Part shown: piece after piece, positions 20,893 through 33,080 of the stretch
How positions within the stretch are numbered: the stretch's first letter is position 1
Layout of the letters: each line of letters opens with the position of its first letter
Source of the DNA: Micromussa lordhowensis
Taxonomy: Eukaryota; Cnidaria; Anthozoa; Scleractinia; Lobophylliidae
Length of the DNA stretch: 64,000 nt
Assembly: GCA_964020085.1 (NCBI GenBank)
Contig: CAXHUQ010000848.1
Coordinates: 99,047 to 163,046, forward strand
Reading direction: 5' to 3'
Notes under the pieces: model-generated
The model's database searches: none
Told to the model about the DNA's origin: nothing
The model's input: only the letters and a program-made list of their open reading frames with translations
Position numbers and translations under genes: made by a program

Positions 20893-23800
20893 GACACGCG
20901 TCAAGCTCGGCTAACGAGTCAGCCAGCCGGCCACGCCTGGGGATCTGCGGGCTGATTAGCATAGTGGGAGATTTCGCGCAGCTCCGATACTTCGCATTTG
21001 GACCCGGACCGACCCCGGGAGTGCTTTGGTGGTATTAGTTTGCAAAGTTGCGACGCGCGCAAAGTTCGGCTAATTAGCAAACGGGCTGGTTAGCATAGTG
21101 CGAGATGTCGCGCAGCTCCGAAACTTTGCATGTGGACCCGGACCCACCCCAGGAGTGCTTTGGTGCCATTAGTTTGCCAAGTTGCGACACGCGTCAAGCT
21201 CGGCTAACGAGTCAGCCAGCCGGCCATGCCTGGGGATCTGCGGGCTGATTAGCATAGTGGGAGATTTCGCGCAGCTCCGATACTTCGCATTTGGACCCGG
21301 ACCGACCCCGGGAGTGCTTTGGTGGTATTAGTTTGCAAAGTTGCGACGCGCGCAAATTTCGGCTAATTAGCAAACGGGCTGGTTAGCATAGTGCGAGATG
21401 TCGCGCAGCTCCGAAACTTTGCATGTGGACCCGGACCCACCCCAGGAGTGCTTTGGTGCCATTAGTTTGCCAAGTTGCGACACGCGTCAAGCTCGGCTAA
21501 CGAGTCAGCCAGCCGGCCACGCCTGGGGATCTGCGGGCTGATTAGCATAGTGGGAGATTTCGCGCAGCTCCGATACTTCGCATTTGGACCCGGACCGACC
21601 CCGGGAGTGCTTTGGTGGTATTAGTTTGCAAAGTTGCGACGCGCGCAAACTTCGGCTAATTAGCAAACGGGCTGGTTAGCATAGTGCGAGATGTCGCGCA
21701 GCTCCGAAACTTTGCATGTGGACCCGGTCCCACCCCAGGAGTGCTTTGGTGCCATTAGTTTGCCAAGTTGCGACACGCGTCAAGCTCGGCTAACGAGTCA
21801 GCCAGCCGGCCACGCCTGGGGATCTGCGGGCTGATTAGCATAGTGGGAGATTTCGCGCAGCTCCGATACTTCGCATTTGGACCCGGACCGACCCCGGGAG
21901 TGCTTTGGTGGTATTAGTTTGCAAAGTTGCGATGCGCGCAAAGTTCGGCTAATTAGCAAACGGGCTGGTTAGCATAGTGCGAGATGTCGCGCAGCTCCGA
22001 AACTTTGCATGTGGACCCGGACCCACCCCAGGAGTGCTTTGGTGCCATTAGTTTGCCAAGTTGCGACACGCGTCAAGCTCGGCTAACGAGTCAGCCAGCC
22101 GGCCACGCCTGGGGATCTGCGGGCTGATTAGCATAGTGGGAGATTTCGCGCAGCTCCGATACTTCGCATTTGGACCCGGACCGACCCCGGGAGTGCTTTG
22201 GTGGTATTAGTTTGCAAAGTTGCGACGCGCGCAAAGTTCGGCTAATTAGCAAACGGGCTGGTTAGCATAGTGCGAGATGTCGCGCAGCTCCGAAACTTTG
22301 CATGTGGACCCGGACCCACCCCAGGAGTGCTTTGGTGCCATTAGTTTGCCAAGTTGCGACACGCGTCAAGCTCGGCTAACGAGTCAGCCAGCCGGCCACG
22401 CCTGGGGATCTGCGGGCTGATTAGCATAGTGGGAGATTTCGCGCAGCTCCGATACTTCGCATTTGGACCCGGACCGACCCCGGGAGTGCTTTGGTGGTAT
22501 TAGTTTGCAAAGTTGCGACGCGCGCAAAGTTCGGCTAATTAGCAAACGGGCTGGTTAGCATAGTGCGAGATGTCGCGCAGCTCCGAAACTTTGCATGTGG
22601 ACCCGGACCCACCCCAGGAGTGCTTTGGTGCCATTAGTTTGCCAAGTTGTGACACGCGTCAAGCTCGGCTAACGAGTCAGCCAGCCGGCCATGCCTGGGG
22701 ATCTGCGGGCTGATTAGCATAGTGGGAGATTTCGCGCAGCTCCGATACTTCGCATTTGGACCCGGACCGACCCCGGGAGTGCTTTGGTGGTATTAGTTTG
22801 CAAAGTTGCGACGCGCGCAAAGTTCGGCTAATTAGCAAACGGGCTGGTTAGCATAGTGCGAGATGTCGCGCAGCTCCGAAACTTTGCATGTGGACCCGGA
22901 CCCACCCCAGGAGTGCTTTGGTGCCATTAGTTTGCCAAGTTGCGACACGCGTCAAGCTCGGCTAACGAGTCAGCCAGCCGGCCACGCCTGGGGATCTGCG
23001 GGCTGATTAGCATAGTGGGAGATTTCGCGCAGCTCCGATACTTCGCATTTGGACCCGGACCGACCCCGGGAGTGCTTTGGTGGTATTAGTTTGCAAAGTT
23101 GCGACGCGCGCAAAGTTCGGCTAATTAGCAAACGGGCTGGTTAGCATAGTGCGAGATGTCGCGCAGCTCCGAAACTTTGCATGTGGACCCGGACCCACCC
23201 CAGGAGTGCTTTGGTGCCATTAGTTTGCCAAGTTGCGACACGCGTCAAGCTCGGCTAACGAGTCAGCCAGCCGGCCACGCCTGGGGATCTGCGGGCTGAT
23301 TAGCATAGTGGGAGATTTCGCGCAGCTCCGATACTTCGCATTTGGACCCGGACCGACCCCGGGAGTGCTTTGGTGGTATTAGTTTGCAAAGTTGCGACGC
23401 GCGCAAAGTTCGGCTAATTAGCAAACGGGCTGGTTAGCATAGTGCGAGATGTCGCGCAGCTCCGAAACTTTGCATGTGGACCCGGACCCACCCCAGGAGT
23501 GCTTTGGTGCCATTAGTTTGCCAAGTTGCGACATGCGTCAAGCTCGGCTAACGAGTCAGCCAGCAGGCCACGCCTGGGGATCTGCGGGCTGATTAGCATA
23601 GTGGGAGATTTCGCGCAGCTCCGATACTTCGCATTTGGACCCGGACCGACCCCGGGAGTGCTTTGGTGGTATTAGTTTGCAAAGTTGCGACGCGCGCAAA
23701 GTTCGGCTAATTAGCAAACGGGCTGGTTAGCATAGTGCGAGATGTCGCGCAGCTCCGAAACTTTGCATGTGGACCCGGACCCACCCCAGGAGTGCTTTGG

Positions 23801-26800
23801 TGCCATTAGTTTGCCAAGTTGCGACACGCGTCAAGCTCGGCTAACGAGTCAGCCAGCCGGCCACGCCTGGGGATCTGCGGGCTGATTAGCATAGTGGGAG
23901 ATTTCGCGCAGCTCCGATACTTCGCATTTGGACCCGGACCGACCCCGGGAGTGCTTTGGTGGTATTAGTTTGCAAAGTTGCGACGCGCGCAAAGTTCGGC
24001 TAATTAGCAAACGGGCTGGTTAGCATAGTGCGAGATGTCGCGCAGCTCCGAAACTTTGCATGTGGACCCGGACCCACCCCAGGAGTGCTTTGGTGCCATT
24101 AGTTTGCCAAGTTGCGACACGCGTCAAGCTCGGCTAACGAGTCAGCCAGCCGGCCACGCCTGGGGATCTGCGGGCTGATTAGCATAGTGGGAGATTTCGC
24201 GCAGCTCCGATACTTCGCATTTGGACCCGGACCGACCCCGGGAGTGCTTTGGTGGTATTAGTTTGCAAAGTTGCGACGCGCGCAAAGTTCGGCTAATTAG
24301 CAAACGGGCTGGTTAGCATAGTGCGAGATGTCGCGCAGCTCTGAAACTTTGCATGTGGACCCGGACCCACCCCAGGAGTGCTTTGGTGCCATTAGTTTGC
24401 CAAGTTGCGACACGCGTCAAGCTCGGCTAACGAGTCAGCCAGCCGGCCACGCCTGGGGATCTGCGGGCTGATTAGCATAGTGGGAGATTTCGCGCAGCTC
24501 CGATACTTCGCATTTGGACCCGGACCGACCCCGGGAGTGCTTTGGTGGTATTAGTTTGCAAAGTTGCGACGCGCGCAAAGTTCGGCTAATTAGCAAACGG
24601 GCTGGTTAGCATAGTGCGAGATGTCGCGCAGCTCCGAAACTTTGCATGTGGACCCGGACCCACCCCAGGAGTGCTTTGGTGCCATTAGTTTGCCAAGTTG
24701 CGACACGCGTCAAGCTCGGCTAACGAGTCAGCCAGCCGGCCACGCCTGGGGATCTGCGGGCTGATTAGCATAGTGGGAGATTTCGCGCAGCTCCGATACT
24801 TCGCATTTGGACCCGGACCGACCCCGGGAGTGCTTTGGTGGTAATAGTTTGCAAAGTTGCGACGCGCGCAAAGTTCGGCTAATTAGCAAACGGGCTGGTT
24901 AGCATAGTGCGAGATGTCGCGCAGCTCCGAAACTTTGCATGTGGACCCGGACCCACCCCAGGAGTGCTTTGGTGCCATTAGTTTGCCAAGTTGCAACACG
25001 CGTCAAGCTCGGCTAACGAGTCAGCCAGCCGGCCACGCCTGGGGATCTGCGGGCTGATTAGCATAGTGGGAGATTTCGCGCAGCTCCGATACTTCGCATT
25101 TGGACCCGGACCGACCCCGGGAGTGCTTTGGTGGTATTAGTTTGCAAAGTTGCGACGCGCGCAAAGTTCGGCTAATTAGCAAACGGGCTGGTTAGCATAG
25201 TGCGAGATGTCGCGCAGCTCCGAAACTTTGCATGTGGACCCGGACCCACCCCAGGAGTGCTTTGGTGCCATTAGTTTGCCAAGTTGCGACACGCATCAAG
25301 CTCGGCTAACGAGTCAGCCAGCCGGCGACGCCTGGGGATCTGCGGGCTGATTAGCATAGTGGGAGATTTCGCGCAGCTCCGATACTTCGCATTTGGACCC
25401 GGACCGACCCCGGGAGTGCTTTGGTGGTATTAGTTTGCAAAGTTGCGACGCGCGCAAAGTTCGGCTAATTAGCAAACGGGCTGGTTAGCATAGTGCGAGA
25501 TGTCACGCAGCTCCGAAACTTTGCATGTGGACCCGGACCCACCCCAGGAGTGCTTTGGTGCCATTAGTTTGCCAAGTTGCGACACGCGTCAAGCTCGGCT
25601 AACGAGTCAGCCAGCCGGCCACGCCTGTTGATCTGCAGGCTGATTAGCATAGTGGGAGATTTCGCGCAGCTCCGATACTTCGCATTTGGACCCGGACCGA
25701 CCCCGGGAGTGCTTTGGTGGTATTAGTTTGCAAAGTTGCGACGCGCGCAAAGTTCGGCTAATTAGCAAACGGGCTGGTTAGCATAGTGCGAGATGTCGCG
25801 CAGCTCCGAAACTTTGCATGTGGACCCGGACCCACCCCAGGAGTGCTTTGGTGCCATTAGTTTGCCAAGTTGCGACACGCGTCAAGCTCGGCTAACGAGT
25901 CAGCCAGCCGGCCACGCCTGGGGATCTGCGGGCTGATTAGCATAGTGGGAGATTTCGCGCAGCTCCGATACTTCGCATTTGGACCCGGACCGACCCCGGG
26001 AGTGCTTTGGTGGTATTAGTTTGCAAAGTTGCGACGCGCGCAAAGTTCGGCTAATTAGCAAACGGGCTGGTTAGCATAGTGCGAGATGTCGCGCAGCTCC
26101 GAAACTTTGCATGTGGACCCGGACCCACCCCAGGAGTGCTTTGGTGCCATTAGTTTGCCAAGTTGCGACACGCGTCAAGCTCGGCTAACGAGTCAGCCAG
26201 CCGGCCACGCCTGGGGATCTGCGGGCTGATTAGCATAGTGGGAGATTTCGCGCAGCTCCGATACTTCGCATTTGGACCCGGACCGACCCCGGGAGTGCTT
26301 TGGTGGTATTAGTTTGCAAAGTTGCGACGCGCACAAAGTTCGGCTAATTAGCAAACGGGCTGGTTAGCATAGTGCGAGATGTCGCGCAGCTCCGAAACTT
26401 TGCATGTGGACCCGGACCCACCCCAGGAGTGCTTTGGTGCCATTAGTTTGCCAAGTTGCGACACGCGTCAAGCTCGGCTAACGAGTCAGCCAGCCGGCCA
26501 CGCCTGGGGATCTGCGGGCTGATTAGCATAGTGGGAGATTTCGCGCAGCTCCGATACTTCGCATTTGGACCCGGACCGACCCCGGGAGTGCTTTGGTGGT
26601 ATTAGTTTGCAAAGTTGCGACGCGCGCAAAGTTCGGCTAATTAGCAAACGGGCTGGTTAGCATAGTGCGAGATGTCGCGCAGCTCCGAAACTTTGCATGT
26701 GGACCCGGACCCACCCCAGGAGTGCTTTGGTGCCATTAGTTTGCCAAGTTGCGACACGCGTCAAGCTCGGCTAACGAGTCAGCCAGCCGGCCACGCCTGG

Positions 26801-28839
26801 GGATCTGCGGGCTGATTAGCATAGTGGGAGATTTCGCGCAGCTCCGATACTTCGCATTTGGACCCGGACCGACCCCGGGAGTGCTTTGGTGGTATTAGTT
26901 TGCAAAGTTGCGACGCGCGCAAAGTTCGGCTAATTAGCAAACGGGCTGGTTAGCATAGTGCGAGATGTCGCGCAGCTCCGAAACTTTGCATGTGGACCCG
27001 GACCCACCCCAGGAGTGCTTTGGTGCCATTAGTTTGCCAAGTTGCGACACGCGTCAAGCTCGGCTAACGAGTCAGCCAGCCGGCCACGCCTGGGGATCTG
27101 CGGGCTGATTAGCATAGTGGGAGATTTCGCGCAGCTCCGATACTTCGCATTTGGACCCGGACCGACCCCGGGAGTGCTTTGGTGGTATTAGTTTGCAAAG
27201 TTGCGACGCGCGCAAAGTTCGGCTAATTAGCAAACGGGCTGGTTAGCATAGTGCGAGATGTCGCGCAGCTTCGAAACTTTGCATGTGGACCCGGACCCAC
27301 CCCAGGAGTGCTTTGGTGCCATTAGTTTGCCAAGTTGCGACACGCGTCAAGCTCGGCTAACGAGTCAGCCAGCCGGCCACGCCTGGGGATCTGCGGGCTG
27401 ATTAGCATAGTGGGAGATTTCGCGCAGCTCCGATACTTCGCATTTGGACCCGGACCGACCCCGGGAGTGCTTTGGTGGTATTAGTTTGCAAAGTTGCGAC
27501 GCGCGCAAAGTTCGGCTAATTAGCAAACGGGCTGGTTAGCATAGTGCGAGATGTCGCGCAGCTCCGAAACTTTGCATGTGGACCCGGACCCACCCCAGGA
27601 GTGCTTTGGTGCCATTAGTTTGCCAAGTTGCGACACGCGTCAAGCTCGGCTAACGAGTCAGCCAGCCGGCCACGCCTGGGGATCTGCGGGCTGATTAGCA
27701 TAGTGGGAGATTTCGCGCAGCTCCGATACTTCGCATTTGGACCCGGACCGACCCCGGGAGTTCTTTGGTGGTATTAGTTTGCAAAGTTGCGACGCGCGCA
27801 AAGTTCGGCTAATTAGCAAACGGGCTGGTTAGCATAGTGCGAGATGTCGAGCAGCTCCGAAACTTTGCATGTGGACCCGGACCCACCCCAGGAGTGCTTT
27901 GGTGCCATTAGTTTGCCAAGTTGCGACACGCGTCAAGCTCGGCTAACGAGTCAGCCAGCCGGCCACGCCTGGGGATCTGCGGGCTGATTAGCATAGTGGG
28001 AGATTTCGCGCAGCTCCGATACTTCGCATTTGGACCCGGACCGACCCCGGGAGTGCTTTGGTGGTATTAGTTTGCAAAGTTGCGACGCGCGCAAAGTTCG
28101 GCTAATTAGCAAACGGGCTGGTTAGCATAGTGCGAGATGTCGCGCAGCTCCGAAACTTTGCATGTGGACCCGGACCCACCCCAGGAGTGCTTTGGTGCCA
28201 TTAGTTTGCCAAGTTGCGACACGCGTCAAGCTCGGCTAACGAGTCAGCCAGCCGGCCACGCCTGGGGATCTGCGGGCTGATTAGCATAGTGGGAGATTTC
28301 GCGCAGCTCCGATACTTCGCATTTGGACCCGGACCGACCCCGGGAGTGCTTTGGTGGTATTAGTTTGCAAAGTTGCGACGCGCGCAAAGTTCGGCTAATT
28401 AGCAAACGGGCTGGTTAGCATAGTGCGAGATGTCGCGCAGCTCCGAAACTTTGCATGTGGACCCGGACCCACCCCAGGAGTGCTTTGGTGCCATTAGTTT
28501 GCCAAGTTGCGACACGCGTCAAGCTCGGCTAACGAGTCAGCCAGCCGGCCACGCCTGGGGATCTGCGGGCTGATTAGCATAGTGGGAGATTTCGCGCAGC
28601 TCCGATACTTCGCATTTGGACCCGGACCGACCCCGGGAGTGCTTTGGTGGTATTAGTTTGCAAAGTTGCGACGCGCGCAAAGTTCGGCTAATTAGCAAAC
28701 GGGCTGGTTAGCATAGTGCGAGATGTCGCGCAGCTCCGAAACTTTGCATGTGGACCCGGACCCACCCCAGGAGTGCTTTGGTGCCATTAGTTTGCCAAGT
28801 TGCGACACGCGTCAAGCTCGGCTAACGAGTCAGCCAGCC

Positions 28840-29857
28840 AGCCACGCCTGGGGATCTGCGGGCTGATTAGCATAGTGGGAGATTTCGCGCAGCTCCGATA
28901 CTTCGCATTTGGACCCGGACCGACCCCGGGAGTGCTTTGGTGGTATTAGTTTGCAAAGTTGCGACGCGCGCAAAGTTCGGCTAATTAGCAAACGGGCTGG
29001 TTAGCATAGTGCGAGATGTCGCGCAGCTCCGAAACTTTGCATGTGGACCCGGACCCACCCCAGGAGTGCTTTGGTGCCATTAGTTTGCCAAGTTGCGACA
29101 CGCGTCAAGCTCGGCTAACGAGTCAGCCAGCCGGCCACGCCTGGGGATCTGCGGGCTGATTAGCATAGTGGGAGATTTCGCGCAGCTCCGATACTTCGCA
29201 TTTGGACCCGGACCGACCCCGGGAGTGCTTTGGTGGTATTAGTTTGCAAAGTTGCGACGCGCGCAAAGTTTGGCTAATTAGCAAACGGGCTGGTTAGCAT
29301 AGTGCGAGATGTCGCGCAGCTCCGAAACTTTGCATGTGGACCCGGACCCACCCCAGGAGTGCTTTGGTGCCATTAGTTTGCCAAGTTGCGACACGCGTCA
29401 AGCTCGGCTAACGAGTCAGCCAGCCGGCCACGCCTGGGGATCTGCGGGCTGATTAGCATAGTGGGAGATTTCGCGCAGCTCCGATACTTCGCATTTGGAC
29501 CCGGACCGACCCCGGGAGTGCTTTGGTGGTATTAGTTTGCAAAGTTGCGACGCGCGCAAAGTTCGGCTAATTAGCAAACGGGCTGGTTAGCATAGTGCGA
29601 GATGTCGCGCAGCTCCGAAACTTTGCATGTGGACCCGGACCCACCCCAGGAGTGCTTTGGTGCCATTAGTTTGCCAAGTTGCGACACGCGTCAAGCTCGG
29701 CTAACGAGTCAGCCAGCCGGCCACGCCTGGGGATCTGCGGGCTGATTAGCATAGTGGGAGATTTCGCACAGCTCCGATACTTCGCATTTGGACCCGGACC
29801 GACCCCGGGAGTTCTTTGGTGGTATTAGTTTGCAAAGTTGCGACGCGCGCAAAGTTT
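28840..29857 (+). repeat. 11-unit block copy, left member
   Basis: Changes at 28840 (G to A), 29271 (C to T), 29768 (G to A), 29813 (G to T) and 29857 (C to T) recur exactly 3223 bp (11 x 293) downstream. The stretch that follows, up to 31769, shows no variant that I noticed. Confidence 0.88.
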
Positions 29858-32062
29858 GGCTAATTAGCAAACGGGCTGGTTAGCATAGTGCGAGATGTCG
29901 CGCAGCTCCGAAACTTTGCATGTGGACCCGGACCCACCCCAGGAGTGCTTTGGTGCCATTAGTTTGCCAAGTTGCGACACGCGTCAAGCTCGGCTAACGA
30001 GTCAGCCAGCCGGCCACGCCTGGGGATCTGCGGGCTGATTAGCATAGTGGGAGATTTCGCGCAGCTCCGATACTTCGCATTTGGACCCGGACCGACCCCG
30101 GGAGTGCTTTGGTGGTATTAGTTTGCAAAGTTGCGACGCGCGCAAAGTTCGGCTAATTAGCAAACGGGCTGGTTAGCATAGTGCGAGATGTCGCGCAGCT
30201 CCGAAACTTTGCATGTGGACCCGGACCCACCCCAGGAGTGCTTTGGTGCCATTAGTTTGCCAAGTTGCGACACGCGTCAAGCTCGGCTAACGAGTCAGCC
30301 AGCCGGCCACGCCTGGGGATCTGCGGGCTGATTAGCATAGTGGGAGATTTCGCGCAGCTCCGATACTTCGCATTTGGACCCGGACCGACCCCGGGAGTGC
30401 TTTGGTGGTATTAGTTTGCAAAGTTGCGACGCGCGCAAAGTTCGGCTAATTAGCAAACGGGCTGGTTAGCATAGTGCGAGATGTCGCGCAGCTCCGAAAC
30501 TTTGCATGTGGACCCGGACCCACCCCAGGAGTGCTTTGGTGCCATTAGTTTGCCAAGTTGCGACACGCGTCAAGCTCGGCTAACGAGTCAGCCAGCCGGC
30601 CACGCCTGGGGATCTGCGGGCTGATTAGCATAGTGGGAGATTTCGCGCAGCTCCGATACTTCGCATTTGGACCCGGACCGACCCCGGGAGTGCTTTGGTG
30701 GTATTAGTTTGCAAAGTTGCGACGCGCGCAAAGTTCGGCTAATTAGCAAACGGGCTGGTTAGCATAGTGCGAGATGTCGCGCAGCTCCGAAACTTTGCAT
30801 GTGGACCCGGACCCACCCCAGGAGTGCTTTGGTGCCATTAGTTTGCCAAGTTGCGACACGCGTCAAGCTCGGCTAACGAGTCAGCCAGCCGGCCACGCCT
30901 GGGGATCTGCGGGCTGATTAGCATAGTGGGAGATTTCGCGCAGCTCCGATACTTCGCATTTGGACCCGGACCGACCCCGGGAGTGCTTTGGTGGTATTAG
31001 TTTGCAAAGTTGCGACGCGCGCAAAGTTCGGCTAATTAGCAAACGGGCTGGTTAGCATAGTGCGAGATGTCGCGCAGCTCCGAAACTTTGCATGTGGACC
31101 CGGACCCACCCCAGGAGTGCTTTGGTGCCATTAGTTTGCCAAGTTGCGACACGCGTCAAGCTCGGCTAACGAGTCAGCCAGCCGGCCACGCCTGGGGATC
31201 TGCGGGCTGATTAGCATAGTGGGAGATTTCGCGCAGCTCCGATACTTCGCATTTGGACCCGGACCGACCCCGGGAGTGCTTTGGTGGTATTAGTTTGCAA
31301 AGTTGCGACGCGCGCAAAGTTCGGCTAATTAGCAAACGGGCTGGTTAGCATAGTGCGAGATGTCGCGCAGCTCCGAAACTTTGCATGTGGACCCGGACCC
31401 ACCCCAGGAGTGCTTTGGTGCCATTAGTTTGCCAAGTTGCGACACGCGTCAAGCTCGGCTAACGAGTCAGCCAGCCGGCCACGCCTGGGGATCTGCGGGC
31501 TGATTAGCATAGTGGGAGATTTCGCGCAGCTCCGATACTTCGCATTTGGACCCGGACCGACCCCGGGAGTGCTTTGGTGGTATTAGTTTGCAAAGTTGCG
31601 ACGCGCGCAAAGTTCGGCTAATTAGCAAACGGGCTGGTTAGCATAGTGCGAGATGTCGCGCAGCTCCGAAACTTTGCATGTGGACCCGGACCCACCCCAG
31701 GAGTGCTTTGGTGCCATTAGTTTGCCAAGTTGCGACACGCGTCAAGCTCGGCTAACGAGTCAGCCAGCCAGCCACGCCTGGGGATCTGCGGGCTGATTAG
31801 CATAGTGGGAGATTTCGCGCAGCTCCGATACTTCGCATTTGGACCCGGACCGACCCCGGGAGTGCTTTGGTGGTATTAGTTTGCAAAGTTGCGACGCGCG
31901 CAAAGTTCGGCTAATTAGCAAACGGGCTGGTTAGCATAGTGCGAGATGTCGCGCAGCTCCGAAACTTTGCATGTGGACCCGGACCCACCCCAGGAGTGCT
32001 TTGGTGCCATTAGTTTGCCAAGTTGCGACACGCGTCAAGCTCGGCTAACGAGTCAGCCAGCC

Positions 32063-33080
32063 AGCCACGCCTGGGGATCTGCGGGCTGATTAGCATAGTG
32101 GGAGATTTCGCGCAGCTCCGATACTTCGCATTTGGACCCGGACCGACCCCGGGAGTGCTTTGGTGGTATTAGTTTGCAAAGTTGCGACGCGCGCAAAGTT
32201 CGGCTAATTAGCAAACGGGCTGGTTAGCATAGTGCGAGATGTCGCGCAGCTCCGAAACTTTGCATGTGGACCCGGACCCACCCCAGGAGTGCTTTGGTGC
32301 CATTAGTTTGCCAAGTTGCGACACGCGTCAAGCTCGGCTAACGAGTCAGCCAGCCGGCCACGCCTGGGGATCTGCGGGCTGATTAGCATAGTGGGAGATT
32401 TCGCGCAGCTCCGATACTTCGCATTTGGACCCGGACCGACCCCGGGAGTGCTTTGGTGGTATTAGTTTGCAAAGTTGCGACGCGCGCAAAGTTTGGCTAA
32501 TTAGCAAACGGGCTGGTTAGCATAGTGCGAGATGTCGCGCAGCTCCGAAACTTTGCATGTGGACCCGGACCCACCCCAGGAGTGCTTTGGTGCCATTAGT
32601 TTGCCAAGTTGCGACACGCGTCAAGCTCGGCTAACGAGTCAGCCAGCCGGCCACGCCTGGGGATCTGCGGGCTGATTAGCATAGTGGGAGATTTCGCGCA
32701 GCTCCGATACTTCGCATTTGGACCCGGACCGACCCCGGGAGTGCTTTGGTGGTATTAGTTTGCAAAGTTGCGACGCGCGCAAAGTTCGGCTAATTAGCAA
32801 ACGGGCTGGTTAGCATAGTGCGAGATGTCGCGCAGCTCCGAAACTTTGCATGTGGACCCGGACCCACCCCAGGAGTGCTTTGGTGCCATTAGTTTGCCAA
32901 GTTGCGACACGCGTCAAGCTCGGCTAACGAGTCAGCCAGCCGGCCACGCCTGGGGATCTGCGGGCTGATTAGCATAGTGGGAGATTTCGCACAGCTCCGA
33001 TACTTCGCATTTGGACCCGGACCGACCCCGGGAGTTCTTTGGTGGTATTAGTTTGCAAAGTTGCGACGCGCGCAAAGTTT
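32063..33080 (+). repeat. 11-unit block copy, right member
   Basis: Matching changes lie at 32063, 32494, 32991, 33036 and 33080. The first variant is also present one unit earlier, at 31770, suggesting a later local one-unit duplication or conversion. Confidence 0.88.
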
